Shown here: one piece after another, positions 1 through 13,663 of the stretch
Numbering within the stretch: the stretch's first letter is position 1
Layout: the number at the start of each line of letters is the position of its first letter
Assembly: GCA_013400155.1 (NCBI GenBank)
Contig: VXBM01000132.1
Location: 62,001-126,000, forward strand
From: Helopsaltes ochotensis
Taxonomy: Eukaryota > Chordata > Aves > Passeriformes > Locustellidae
Direction of reading: 5' to 3'
Length of the DNA stretch: 64,000 nucleotides
Translations under genes and position numbers: made by a program
The notes under the pieces: generated by a model
Database searches by the model: none
What the model was told of the DNA's origin: nothing
The model's input: the letters and a program-made list of their open reading frames with translations, nothing else

Positions 1-2416
1 AAAACAAGCAAAAATCCCCCCAAAACCCAAACCCTGAGCTTCATTTCCTGGGGCTCCAGTTGCAATACATTAAAAAAACTTCAATGGAAATCATCAGATC
101 AGCAATAAAAAGTACTGCAATATATCTACATTTCATATTATTGTTATAAGTATTAAAAATATGATAGTACACTGTAGATGATTCCTTATTCCAGAAATGA
201 TATTTTCAAGCTGACTCCAAGGCTACATTAATTATTTGTAGCTGTAAATCACTTAAGTCTAGTCCAGTGGCAGTCTCTTCTCATGTATTCTCTACCTGAA
301 AATTCAGTCAATTATATTTTAAATTTATATTTAAATTTTTTTACTAGTGGATTCCTCTATATGGGGAATAAATTGATTGTAATCTTCTATTGCTTATTTT
401 TATGAAAAATTGTAGATATACTCAAAGTCCCAGAGAGCACTCGTTGAAATAACAAGCAATAAAGTCACAGCCTATATTTAGCTAAAAATCAGTGTCATGT
501 TGCTACTTTTATAAATACGATAGATTTGTAAAACATGAAGAAACACCAGAAAAAATTAATACTCCAAATGGCTGAGAAGAAAAGTCAGTTAATGTTACAT
601 TAAACATTAGTACATTAATATTCAGTAAAGAGTATTTAAATAACACAAAGTAAAGATGTTATTTGTAAGCCGCTATCAAGGCTTTTTTTCCCAGTACCAT
701 TTGGGGCATGGGGAGGATTTGTTTTTGTTTCACATCTTTTTTCACGTTTTTAAAATACGGCAGCTTTGCTCCCTCTCCTGGTTACAGGCCTGCACCACGC
801 CAGGCTGGGCTGGAGCAGCCCGCTGGCGATCGCCTTCCTTGGGACAGCTCCAAGGACACCCCCCAAGCCACTTCTTTAGAGAAACACTTCGGGGTCATCT
901 TGCAAGGCTGATTTAAGGGGGAAGAAACAGAGATGAAGACATCATGCAAAGATACCATTGTTGTTTATGCGGATTCCTGAGGCACAAGGGCAGCCAGTAT
1001 CCTGGATAACCTTTACTACACATTTGTCCTGCTTACATCCCTTTTCCCACAGCATCCATGGTCTACTGAAGACCAGACATTGGGCTAGAGGGATTTTTAC
1101 TCAGGAGCTGGTATGGCAATCTTTATACTGCTGCAAGAGGTAAACACAATAAAATTCAAAATATCTTCAGAATTTAATGAATAATGAATTAAAAAAAAAT
1201 AAATTACAAGTAACGTCCAAAATAAATGTGGAGCAAAGTACAAGCTTCTGCTCTACACCTCTCTTCCACAATGTCTCCTCAGTTTGCATTTTCATTCCCT
1301 GGGTGTCAAGGAATAATCTGTGCATGCAAGGAAATGTGAACAGCCTACAAATTTACTCTTGCAGAATGCAGAAGGTAAGGTTAGCTTGATATAGGATTTT
1401 CTTTCTATGTTATTTTTATATTTATTGAAAAAGGTGCAATCTTATAGTAAGTGTTCAAACATTTTCTAAGCAGAAAGATAATTTTTTAATATATGATTAT
1501 ACATCTCTCACAAATACACAGATACACACACACCCCCCTCCAAAAAAAGCTCTGCAAGCAATCACAGGTGCTCTACCACTTTTAAATGCAGCTAAGATTG
1601 AACCTTATGGTACAATTCTAAAATGTAAAAAAATCATTATGTTCAAAAAAGGGGTCTGAAACTAAATCATTAGATTTAAGCACTAACACCAATCAATAAA
1701 GAAAATATAATTAACGGCTTACATAAAGATGAAAAATACAGATGTTTCTTCAGAAAGCTTTAGGATTTTCCATATGTCAATTACTACTACTTAATAACAT
1801 AAAAGTTTTCTTATTGCTGAAGTTTACATGCAAATTTACATGGAAATTGCACATGCATCTTTACATGCAATATTCTCTGTACTTAAAGGCCCATTTAATT
1901 CTTCTGCATTACTTCTGAAACATTTGGTTAGTAACCAGACAAACTGTGTTTGACTAGCACACAAAATGACATCCCACTGTCACATACCAGTCTTAGAAAT
2001 GCTACGTGGTATTGTGATATAATTTTGAAGGATGCAAACTCAAAATTTTATAAGTAAAATTTGAAGGTATTTATGGACAAGTTAGTAGCTAGACTCTCTC
2101 TCATCTGTAATATCCCCCTGGTAGTTTTAGGGCTAAATTTATAAAATAGCCCCCTATATTATAAGGAATTTTAACAGAATGTAGGTTCCTCAGTCTAGAG
2201 CGTTTTACTGGTACTTTACTTTTTGTGGTTTGTGTTGTTGCATTGTGGGGTTTGTTTTAATTTCACTCTTTACCCAGCATGCAAATTGCAGCTATGTGCC
2301 TGTCTACAACTAGCACAATCTATCCAGGTCTACACTTTATTTAAACCTTACTTTGCTTGAACTAGAATTTAATTAAAATGCAGTATTTCTCTAGGTACTC
2401 ATAACACATAGGAATA

Positions 2417-2762
2417 TGTGTCTGTTTAGTGCAGCAAGAACAATGCAGGACACTCGATGAAGGAAAAGATTAAAAGAGAGTTTAACCTTTATTGTCCTCC
2501 CTTATATAGTTTTCAGATCCATACCAAAGATTGGACGAGAGTGTGGCTACCTCTCCAATTCCACTGGTCCAACTGACAGTCAATCAAATGTTTTTTCACT
2601 CAGAATGCACGTGATGTTTACTAGAGAAAATTTCCAAACAACCCTATCTATTGTTAGCACCAGCATGAGAAAGAAACAAAAGCAATGCACAACATTGAGA
2701 ATTCTGACTCAACTCTAAAAACTAAGGAACACACCAGAAAGGCTGAAAAAGTCAGAGCAACA
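2417..2762 (-). mobile_element. Solo LTR, 346 bp, minus strand, with 6-bp target duplication GGAATA
   Basis: Read on the minus strand the element begins TGTTGC and ends ACACA. It is flanked on both sides by GGAATA (2411-2416 and 2763-2768), a perfect target-site duplication. Inside are TATATAA (2502-2508) and AATAAA (2488-2493) in minus orientation, the order of an LTR U3-R boundary. It shares the run CCAGTGGAATTGGAGAGGT, and weaker similarity along most of its length, with the LTR at 60916-61197, so both are one family. No internal retroviral genes flank it, so it is a solo LTR left by recombination. Six-bp duplications occur in alpha- and betaretrovirus-like elements. Confidence 0.85.
2488..2508 (-). 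promoter_or_regulatory. LTR core: TATA-like box and poly(A) signal
   Basis: TATATAA at 2502-2508 is followed on the minus strand by AATAAA at 2488-2493. As this LTR lies in the same direction as RIMS2, both elements could act on the RIMS2 transcript strand, as an internal promoter or an early poly(A) site. Confidence 0.55.
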
Positions 2763-4282
2763 GGAATATGCTAAGTATTCTCACAGCTCACGTAAAACAC
2801 ATCCAGTATCATTTCTCAAGCAAAATTCAGAAGCTGTTGTGGTCTCTTAGTGAAGTCTAAGAGTCAGTGAGCCAGAGGAAGAGAAAGCACCTAGGAGACT
2901 TGCAGCAGTCATGTTCAAAAGTTCAGGCAAAGTGTAGGCCCCAGTTCCACAAAGCCAAATGGTCTTAGATGGAAAAAGGTGCTCAGGTCAGCCATCAAGA
3001 TGAGAGCGCCCTCTGGCATGACAGGAACATGCTTGTTTTACAAAAAAGTGTATTTGAACACTACTGCAAGTCAGTTAAGCAGGTCCATCTGTAATCACTT
3101 CTTTGACTGGAGTCCCTCTATTCTGCCTAGTTTGCCCTTCAGTCACTTAAATTCTTTAGATTGTGTCTAAACTGTACAACAGTTTAGAATGATCTAGAGT
3201 ACAACACAGTGTCAGTTCTATTCCTTCATGCATCCAAACTGCTCACAGAGTGGTGGAACTCCCATGCATGGGGAAGCCAGAGTGCATAGAAAGGGCAGGG
3301 CTCAGAGACTTGGGTCTTGTTTTGCTATAAACTCAAGACACAAGTGTGCTCCAGACACTTCCCAGTCCGGGAGATGAGAATTGCAAAGCATTCCTGATTC
3401 CCATAATATTGACAAAGCTGTAGTGTAATCCTGTAAAATATTCTGAAGAGTGAGGGAATATGAAACTCTTAAAATTTTGCTTTGGTAACTACCTCATCTT
3501 CTACGCACCCTAAATTAAGACAGTAAAGAGCAGGATTACCTGGATCCTTTTCTCACAAACTCAAATGATCAAAAGTTGTCATACAAAATACATGAAAGAG
3601 AAATGCAAAGGAAGAGAAAGACTGGAAAGGGAACACAGTTTTGGTAATAAATATTTGAAATTCAATATTAGACACTGATAATTTTTTGGAGTATAAGAGT
3701 TCTGCAGAAGAAACTTCTAAAACATAAAATGGACACCTTAGATAACTTTAAAAGGTATGAAAGAAACTATCTAAATAGAGGTCAGTAGCAGTTAGTTTCT
3801 TGTGCAATGTAAATCTTTCAGGCTCTGTAAGTGTATAAAATATTGGTTTTGTTGAAGGAGTGGAAGATAAACCAAGAATAAAACAAAATTTAGCCTGACT
3901 AAATCGCTGCTTATTGTTTTGTCAGCTTTGTCAGGTCAGTGGCAAAATCCTCCAATCCTACCACAACTGGAATTTAGATCTTAAAAGTATGACACTGAAC
4001 TATCTGGTTAGTAGCATGGATTTCAGTCACAGCAGCAGACTCCAAACATTTGAAGACTCCCAGTATTTGAATTGATTCAGGACTATGCTGGCACAGCCAC
4101 CAGAGCAAGCAAGGTAACCCCTCAGACTGCTCTGACAGGTTGATGACATGGCATCTTCTCTGCAAAGGCACATCATCTGGTCTTGTCTGCACCTGATAAT
4201 AAGAGACATTAAAAATGGTGCGATTGTTCTTCCCAGACAACGAACTAGCACAGGCAGAATAGAATCCCTGCTCTTCTGATAC

Positions 4283-4306
4283 CTGTGTTCCCTCTGCTAA
4301 GTTGTA
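4283..4306 (-). CDS. Weak candidate 24-nt microexon (QLSRGNT)
   Basis: The sequence CTATCTATTCCCCAG precedes 24 nt and the donor AACACAG|GTATCA. Phase is 1 to 1, as needed after the GTLER exon, and it would encode QLSRGNT; using the earlier TTCCTAG acceptor gives 39 nt in the same frame. Donor strength is only moderate, and such a short open stretch can easily arise by chance. Confidence 0.22.
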
Positions 4307-6645
4307 CTGGGGAATAGATAGCTAGGAATGGCTCATAACAGTGTAACTGGGTCTATACCCCTTGTAAGATCCTGGTAGAGATGGAACTGTAAGAATGAAT
4401 ACCCAAATTTTAGTGAATCCAAGACACTACCCAGTTTATATTTCATTCACTGGCAGAAGATATCAGTGACACAAAATCTAAATGTAGTAAGGTCTTAGAA
4501 GTAAGGAAAAGTAGTAACACATTTATTCAAATTTATCAAAGCAATTTAGAAGCATGAACTTGAATAAAACTTCAAAGTAAGCTATGGTTGTTCATTGCAA
4601 CTTTCTTGTTCTATTTTTTAGATAAGAAACCTAAATGTCCACGTTAACATTTCAGTGCTTTGAATTAAGCTTATTTCTACAGCATTAGAAAGACAAGAGA
4701 ACATCAAACACAAATACAAACTAGACAATAGAAATGATTGCTAATAATACGTCTTTCTCTAGAAGTATATGATAATTAAAATTGTCAATTTTTTCTAGTC
4801 ACATTAAAATGCGCCACGCTTGTAAAATATATTTTCAAGCGATGTAAAAGAATATAGACCTGGTAAAAAGTGGAAGACAATGCAGACAAATGCAGGTGTC
4901 TGCAAACTGTACTTGGCCTCTTAGGGCAAGGCAGCCTAGGAATTCCAAAATGAGAAGAAATATAAAAACTACCCCCCCTTAGCTCTCCATAGCCAACCTG
5001 ATAACATATCTGCCTAGTGTAAACTATCTGTTCAGTAATAGTTAGCTGCAAAAACATAAACATCTGGAGTTTTTGATTCCAAGAAATATTTTTAAACCTC
5101 AGTTGAAAATAATTATATCCAAGAAGTAAAACAACACACTGAAATTAAACATGGGTGAACTTACTAATTTTGAGCTAGTAGAACTAAGCAACACACACAT
5201 GCAGCAAAAAATAAATGAAATTTCTCAAGCACCCACAATTCATAAGCAGTAGCATAATCAACTTGCCTTTTCGCCCATTAACAGGTGGGGTTTGATGTTT
5301 TTCCTCACAGTCTTTACAACATTAAAAACAGACAATGATAATTAACAATTGGAACACTTACTATGAAAAACAATGTAACTACAAGCACACACAAACCTGT
5401 TGCAAGCTACATGAGCAAAACTCCATGCACTATGCTTGAGTTACCACAAAACACACAGCGTTAGAGCACACAGTACACACACCACTGAACACCACAGAGA
5501 CACAACCATAACAAAAGCAATAAAAAAGTAAACTGTACTATAACAAAAAAAGGGGAAGGCAAAGGTCTTAAAGGACACTTTGGATGCCTAAATGAGAACT
5601 AAAATTTTAATAAAGTAAACCTGCTTTCCAGCACTGAAATCATGAAATTACTCTAGCATCCAGAGTTTTGAACAAGTAATAGAAGAAAATAGTAATCCAT
5701 ATTTTCTTCTCTTAAATAACAATGGGAAGAGGGTTCAGGGCACAGGATTCAGACACACTATTAAGCAGCATTTAGCATTTTAGGCATACATTTGTATGCT
5801 AGTAATTTTTCCTACCAGCTAGTATTAAATATGTTTCTTGATCAACTCATCATTTTTTATGCACCACACTTTCACCACTTTTGGCAATTATTAACTATTA
5901 ATTAATTACAGACAACAGAATGTAACCTATTAACAAGGCATGTAAATGCAAATGTATGCATTTATGATTCTTCCTTTGAAAATGAAGAACAGAGAAATTA
6001 TATCTTTAGATCTCTGCATATCTTTGAACCTGTACTGGGTATTTCCTGAAATTACAAGTTACATTTATGCTTTAAACACATGGTATATGTGTTGAAAAAA
6101 GTATTTGAAACTGTTTGATTTGATCATGAGCTATCAGTTGTCATCACACTACCAAATGAACTGTCTTCCAAGCAGGATGGAGGACATCATACAAAAAGGT
6201 TGAAGTATTTCCATGTAATGCCGTTGCCTGCTATTTTTGTCCATCATCTGTCTACTTATGCAAACTAAGGGGAAAAAAAAGTGTCATGATATAAAAAAAA
6301 TTTGCTTCCCTGCTTGTAAAAATTATTAATGCAAAGTAGACTCTACCACATCTAAGAAGTACCCACCCAGATCTGATAAGTCTGCTACTTGAGCATAGTG
6401 ACAGAGTACTCCCACAAAAAAGAATAAAAAGAGTAAAATAGTTGGGTACTGTTTTTCATGTTGAATTATTTTAAACATTCACAACTGGCAAATAAATGAT
6501 GTTACAATGAATTTGTTTGTGTCGTTCTTTCATAAAATGATATAAATATTCTCTAGATTTTTTAGGTTCAACATATTTACAAACTTCCTTATATACTCAG
6601 GGGAAAACATATCTAAAGGAGATAGGCGCTTGTGGTCAGACAGAC

Positions 6646-6699
6646 CTGCCTCGACCTCTGCCTCCTGAACTCCAGTATGCTTGTTTTCTTCATCTCCTG
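6646..6699 (-). CDS. RIMS2: Candidate 54-nt RIMS2 alternative exon after the GTLER exon
   Basis: A long, rich pyrimidine tract (minus strand, about 6750 to 6704) ends in ATGCAGCAG, a tandem acceptor giving exon starts 6699 or 6696. With donor GAGGCAG|GTCTGT the exon is 54 or 51 nt, phase 1 to 1, and encodes GDEENKHTGVQEAEVEA. The frame continues open for 36 more codons past this donor, so a longer version is possible, but the next GT sites would break the phase. RIM transcripts have optional phase-1 exons at this point. A minus-strand TGCATG lies about 51 nt upstream, inside the pyrimidine tract. The GTCTGT donor is the weak point. Confidence 0.5.
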
Positions 6700-6749
6700 C
6701 TGCATTAGATAAGCAAGGGATGAGAGAGGGGCAAAAAGCAAGACAAAAA

Positions 6750-6755
6750 CATGCA
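6750..6755 (-). promoter_or_regulatory. UGCAUG (RBFOX-type) element upstream of the 6.6-kb candidate exon
   Basis: The plus strand reads CATGCATGC, giving UGCAUG in the pre-mRNA 51 nt before the acceptor and within the pyrimidine tract. RBFOX sites placed upstream usually promote skipping. Role inferred from position only. Confidence 0.4.
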
Positions 6756-9700
6756 TGCTTTGTTACAAGCTGCTCAAATAAAAGATAAACATCAAACAAA
6801 ATACATCCACAATAACATACAAACCCTCAGTGCGTGGCAGAAATTATTTTTTTTATTGAATCGAATACATTCTTGAGCTATTTTTCATTTATATCTCTAG
6901 CTAATTCCAATGAGATCTTTCTGCAAGTAATGATGCTGGTATGAAGCCCTTAATGTTCTTTGTCACCAATTTCTTATTAAATTTTTAAGCACTGGAAAGC
7001 AGACAATAACTACCAAAGAGGAGAAAACAGACAGATATTGGTAGATAATTTGTTTAAATCTTCTGCTTGACTTTGCTTTAGTTTTTCTGAGAACAAAGCC
7101 CAAGCCTTCATTCTCAAACAGCATATTTAAAATTGTCTATAAATCGTAAACTTGTGGACACACTTGGTACCTTAAAAAGAGCAGAAGAAACAAAGAAATG
7201 CTTTTTCAGCTTGGGAAAAAAAAAATCTCAATTTGCCTGAAAATATGCTTTTAACCTGGATTTCATAGCAGTTAGAATGCAAAAAGAAAGACATTTTCCA
7301 CTAGTATCTACAGTTGCCTAGAGCATATTTAAATACTAGAGAATACTGAAACAGTTGGGAACAACAGTGAAAGTGCCATTAATTATAAGAAACACAAATA
7401 TATTTTTAATGTCATTAATAAAGAACATCAACTTTCCTTTGTGACAAAGCTCACGAGGGTAACAACAGTAATAATACTGAAGAGTGTCAAATTGAATTAC
7501 TGATATACCATATGCCTGCTTTAATTTAAATGTCAATTATTTATCTAACAGCTTTGATGTGATGCAATATAGTGCAGTTTTTCAAGGCTCAGATTTTGAT
7601 TGCTTATCGATTTTCCATGTTCTCTGCTTCCAGAATTCTTTCCAGATCTCTCATAACTTGTATATGTTTATGTTCAATTAAATAGCTCATTGAATTACTC
7701 GACTTTAAGTTTAACAAGCATGTAAAGGTAATTTTAAAACTACTGGTTCTAGGAGGTTATTGTTAATGGAGGAATTCAGGCTATAATCAATGCAGTGCAA
7801 TGTAAAGTAATCTGTGCTTAGACTTCTGCTCTACAACTCCATGATAAAACAAAGATATTTAAATTCCAATTGACAACGTGACATTGAAAATTTCAATTAT
7901 AATATTCAGCAGGGATATCATCTAAGTCTACCTTCTCTCATTGAAACGAATGCATAGAAGATGTGGCTAAGACTTAAAGAAACTATTTTCAGTAGAGTTA
8001 AATTAAAATGGTTTTGGCATGTAGGTACCCTGAAAGGTAAATGAGCAATGGCTGTCATAAGCAGAGCCATATGACTTCTCAGTCATTTTCTTTTTATGCC
8101 TTTTCTAGTCTCAGACCTATACGGGAAGACCTTCAAATTTCATAAAGCTGTTTAATTTCTCCTTTTGCAAATTCAAGAGAAAATTATAAAATATTACTTC
8201 CCTTGAAAGGTCAGAACCATTTAAGTAAGCATTTAATAACTCTGGGTTATAGGCAAAGTTTGTTTAAGTTTTTCTATGGAAATTGTACCAATGCAAATTA
8301 AATATTTTAGTATTTTTCAATGTCTGAGGATTCTGCTGCCTCTCAAGAAAGTGAACTAAACATCCACAATCAAAACCCAAAGGTGTATTTTTGCAAAATC
8401 TTAGTTGAAATCAAAACCCCAAAGTAGACTCAGAAAGCATCTTAAGGAAGCTTTGTTACTGATGTTAACCTACCTATTCTGTTTACTTTTCTGTCAAGCA
8501 CACAGTGCTTGGTACACACAATGCAAGGTACATGGTGCAAGTATGAAGGTTTCTAACATAGTACAGCCAGCACCACAGAAGTGTCCATACAAAAAAGGAG
8601 ATGGTGCAAAGCTCTGTATTTCCATCTTTTAGACTGCTGTGTTTGCCTAAGCCATCAAGTTCATAGCCAAAACTGCAAGTAATCTAAGCTCCTATCCTAT
8701 ATTTTATACATGTGATCAACCATTTGTATAAAACAAAATACACATATACCATGTATTTTAAAAACACTACAAATTCATAGCTGATAGAGTATGATAGAAT
8801 CATGACCCATCTTAATACTGGTCCTCTGCAATTGCTTTATATCCACCTTTCCGTGTCTCCCATCAAACTAGGGTAGGAGTAGGTAAAACACACAATAAAA
8901 TTCCTTTTCATTTTGCAAAATGAATTCTCATTTAAAGAAATTATGTTCTAAATGAGATAAAACCCCTTAAAATAAAGAGCATGTACTTCTGTCAGTAGTA
9001 TCTGTGCTTCCCTAACCATCAGAATGTCTCTGTAGCTTCCATTCCAGACTACATTTCAACAGTACACTGTCACTATACATCTGTCCTTTTTAGAGATTTG
9101 AATATGTATTTGAGAGATATAAACGCTGACTAATGGTTTCTAGCTATCCCTGATTAAACCTAATCAAGTATTCCTGTTAATTCTATTCATATCTAATTTT
9201 ATTCTGGAAAAAGATTATCCACACCTGAAGTTAAGAGAGGACAGTAAATCAGCATTAATGTCAGGCCTTAAAAGGTTCTGAAATAACTTTCCCAAGATTA
9301 TTATGAGATCATATAATTAAAGTCTTTACCATAGAGCATAAATAGAAAGGCAAATCCTTACTGAGCTCTACTATTTGTTAAATTTCTGAGCACTTCATTT
9401 CCAAATTTTAAGATCTTATTACATCTGTTTGGCCTAACATGATTTTTTAGTTTTTATGGTTTGGTGCATTGTTGGGGGAAGTCTTCATGGAAAGAAGAAA
9501 GAAAGGGCTATGTCTATGTTTAAAAGGTAAAGTAAGAATCTGTATTAGGAAAAAGCACTCTCTCTCTGATTAGTAATTAACAATGAACTGAAAGGGTGAA
9601 TACTGAGTATTTTCACTTCATGGTGCTCCATTTTAATTAGGAGCAAGTGGTCAGTGATTTCATCCTTCTGCCAAGGCGAATAAGAACAAAGAAATACATT

Positions 9701-12700
9701 ATAATCACATATAAATGAAAAAAATCATGTTAACCCTTGAGAACTATAAATACTGCACTATTCACTTCTTGTCAATAGCATGAAAGGTACAGAACACTTA
9801 TGAGTACAGAAACATTTCAGCACCAAAAACAAGTTCAATTTAGCAATAATTTCTACAAATGTTCGTTTAAACAAGGTATTTCTATCTCTAGTGTAATTTA
9901 AAAAAATAAAAGCAAAGGTTTAGCAGCAAAAGAAGTCTTCTGGCATTTTAGTAGTGAAAAATTTTTAGGTGGTCCCAGACATAATTTCAGAACTATTTTG
10001 TAACCACATAACATGAGAATATAATAAAATAATAAAATCTAAAGCAAACTCCAAACTGCCTAGATGCTGAGGTACAACCTGGATAGACAAGCTAATGACA
10101 CACATTTCAGAAATACCCAGTCATTCTTCTTAACAGGCAAATCTGATACTGCAATAAACACAGCAGTGGCAACCTAAGGAATTAGCAAAAATATCATGAC
10201 CATAAAAGGCTGTAAATACAACATAACTGATATTGTATGTCCTACTGAGCACTTAGGACACTGATAAAAATATGTGTGGCTCAGTACACAACAGATAGGA
10301 ATGGTCCTTCATAGTTACTCCCAGGTAGCTTTCTTGAAAGCAAACATTTTGGGCTATTATGAAATAAAATATTCAAGAGGCACCTTCATATCCTGGAGCA
10401 AAAATTCCCAACCACTTAATACAGTTCGTGGAACTAAATCTAACCCAAATCAAAGGTTTTTAATTCTGATCCTAATTTGGAAAGCAGTTACCCAAAGGGT
10501 TGGATTTTTTCCCTGTGGATTCCTCCCTTTCATTTCCAGTCACACAGCCATATTCCACATTCTAGTAATGCTGCCCTATAACAAAAGAAATCTCCAACAG
10601 CAAATTATTCCCTTCTTTCTATTTGAGTTCTGGCATTTTTATTACATTTAAAGAAAAGGTATGCAGATACAACCTTGCAAGAAGTACAGATTATTCAAAT
10701 GTGTGCAAACTAAATGAGTCAACTGTAGGAGTCTGCAACAGATAGATTTTTCCTTCTTTCTTTTTCTCTTCTACAAAGCTGACTTCCAATTCATCATTGC
10801 CTATAAGGTACCTATTATTAACTCTTTTCATCAGTTTGATTTTAAGTTAATCTTGTCAACAATAAAATCCTTAATTTCAAAATACAGAAAGTTTAACCTT
10901 CGCAGCATATTTCCATGCAATATAGAAACACCTCTCTCATTTGAGTGAAGTATGTGTTCTGTAAGAGCAGAAAGGACTTCTCTGTGTCAGCATTTTTTGA
11001 TATGGTCATATTGCCTTCCCAACAACACACAAAAGTTTTGATTATTGCTAGGGCTTAAAAAAAAGGCATTGAAACCTACTCAAATATCGACAAAACTTTC
11101 AGGTTTACTTGATGCTATATTTGTTGAATACTAACATAAACTCCTCCTGTGATAGTCAATGTTTCCAGTTCTATTAAATTCTAGTTTTTGTAACTGGTAC
11201 TTCGTTTGCCTAAAATAACTTTCTGTAAAATTCAATTCTCCACAGTAAAATGACTGCTATTAATCTTAATTATGTTCTGTCACTGAAGGAAGTTAGGTAA
11301 TCCGTTCTTGCAGAGCTCTACACTTTTTAAAGAAAATTATTACTCCATTTAAAGAAAATGATTAGAAAATCCTAAAGAAGGCCAGAAAGCCTCAAAGAAG
11401 AATTCTATTGGTATCAGAATATGAGCTCTTAATTCACAACAGAAAATTACATAGAATGAAAGCTGTATCTATGGCTAGGTATTTAAGAGTGTTTACCATC
11501 TTTATATGTGTAAATTCAATATGAAATGTGTCGAGTTACTGCATCTTGAGTCACTTATGATGCTTTGATTGTATATTAGAACATCAAAATCCATGGATCT
11601 GGCAATTTTCCATAACCCAGATTTTCCAAAAGACTACTTTCTTCAAAAGACAAAGTAAAAGGAAAATATTACTCAGTTTTCAAGTAAAAAGAGAGCTCAA
11701 GTCCCAGAAGTACTTACCAGAGAAAACAATTCTACCACTCCTATAAAAAATAATTATTTTCTTGTATTTATTATATTTCCCTCTATAGAACCTATGATGT
11801 AAATAATAAGACTGTTACCCTCTCTAATTAAATAAAGTAAAAATATACTGTATATACAAAAAGTTGTACTTCACAATTGCTGCTCTAAGGAGTTCACTGT
11901 CTAGATAGATATACTAAGCAAAGAGCAGGGAAGAGTGGAAAAACATAAAAGCATATGCAGCAATGACAGCAAACACCATGTGATTATTTCCTGAATATCT
12001 AGACTGCACTTCAGAAAAGCAATTCACAACACATAAGACAACAAAGAAATTAATATAAAACAAGAGTTTTCTTTTCATGAAGTTTTGTTTCCAAAATGGA
12101 AATAAATGCTGTAAACATTGGAAACACTACATTAAAAAGTCTGATGAGACAAACACAATAATACTACATAAAGACCCTCAGTGGTATAACCAAGGACTGC
12201 AATTGATATCTTGTGGCTTGCTATTAAGTAAATTAAATGGTTTTAATATCATAAAATATAAGGGGATTTTATTTTAAGCAAAAATATTATAACTTTTTGA
12301 AAGACTACCTCAAAGCAATCATTTTCCCATATTGTTTGCAAATTATCTACTAATTCAGCAAATGTATCACACTATATAATATTTGTAATAAAGAAGTTAT
12401 TCTGATTAAATGTATGGCTAACATGAAACATATCAAACAGCCTCCAATGCTTATATTTAAACCTGTTCCTAAATATCTGCTAATCCTGGAAATGTATATA
12501 CATAACTGCTGAACTGTTTTTATTTGCCATAGGGTATATTCTAGGTTTTTTAAAATGGGTACATGTCTAGGTACCTTTCTAATGACAATCATATTCGGAT
12601 AGTATTATTTATATTGTCTTTTCTTCAAGTAGAATCCTGTAAAGTTTATGAGCCAAAGGTCTAAAAATAAAGATTAAACCAATATGACAATAATTCTGAC

Positions 12701-12857
12701 TATGTCTGTGCAATCAAGTAACATCAATTGCAGTTGGGTTTGTTTTTCCCTATACAGCCTCTGAAAAAAGGCTTTCAGGTGAAAAACAAGCCCTTCTTTA
12801 TGTACAGACCTTCATAAGATTCTATCTCCTTGTCTCCATTGTCTACGGAAAGTCACA

Positions 12858-12899
12858 AAAACCAAACAAACAAACAAAGAAACAAAAAAAAAAAAAAAG
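12858..12899. repeat. (CAAA)n grading into poly(A)
   Basis: Repeated CAAA units run into about 15 A; simple repeat. Confidence 0.8.
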
Positions 12900-13663
12900 G
12901 AACCAAAGTACAGGGGTTAAAAACAACAGAAGTTTTTTAAAAGATATAATATACATGTTAAGGAGGATTTTAAAAAAGGAGTGTATATGGCCATTTAGAC
13001 TGATTTTGCACAACACATTGTGTTACTAGAAATAGAAGTGAAAATGTATTTGCTGTCAAAAATGCATTTATATACCTCTGTTTCTAAACATTTTGGAAAA
13101 TGTCTCCATCAATCATTGCTTTTAACAGACATTAAAGATAAGAACAATTACAGTACCAGTAAAATGTGAATCGTGAAATATCTGATATTTCTTATTTTAA
13201 AAATCATTACCTGTCTTCTTGCTCTTCCTGTTTCAAGATGCAGAGGTTTTATATTAGCAATCTGTAATACACTCCATGTCAGCCCACAAGTGATCAACTA
13301 GGTTCCTGACTCCCAAAAGAGCCAGAATTTAGTCACTAGACAACATACTAAAGATCATTTCCTGTTCCTGTTGAAATCAATGTCAAAATACCTACTGAGT
13401 TCAAAAGGAATAGGATCATGCTAATAGTCCACCTTATTCTGTGTGCATTATACTGCTGATTACTCACGTCAGCCAAGAGTAGTGTAGATATTAAAACATA
13501 ATAAAAGAAAACACAGTACAAAATGAAACACCATTACCAAATCCCATCTCTGTACACGAAACCTCAAGAGATTTCAACTAAAACGGCAAAAGAAAAAGAA
13601 TAAATATAATCGACCTCCATGAGCAATTTGGTAACGTCATTAGGGAGAAAACCATCCACTTAC

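Larger units (their letters stand above)
1..13663 (-). other. RIMS2: RIMS2 intron downstream of the GTLER exon
   Basis: AT-rich intron. It holds the solo LTR at 2417-2762, the candidate exons at 6646-6699 and 4283-4306, and a CAAA/poly(A) repeat. I found no segment matching the expected next constitutive RIM2 exon (AMDIEERN type), which should lie beyond base 1. The remainder shows nothing I can identify. Confidence 0.75.

Noticed and set aside
3974..5063. Minus-strand open frames of 74-92 codons
   Set aside because: No RIM similarity, no matching phases; expected by chance in this much intron.
11718..11740. 23-nt segment between TTTTTTATAG and CTG|GTAAGT
   Set aside because: Not a multiple of three, so it would shift the RIMS2 frame.
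13218..13268. Open 51 nt (IANIKPLHLETGRARRQ) before a strong GACAG|GTAATG donor
   Set aside because: Requires phase 0; in the phase set by the GTLER exon it hits a stop, and the acceptor lacks pyrimidines.
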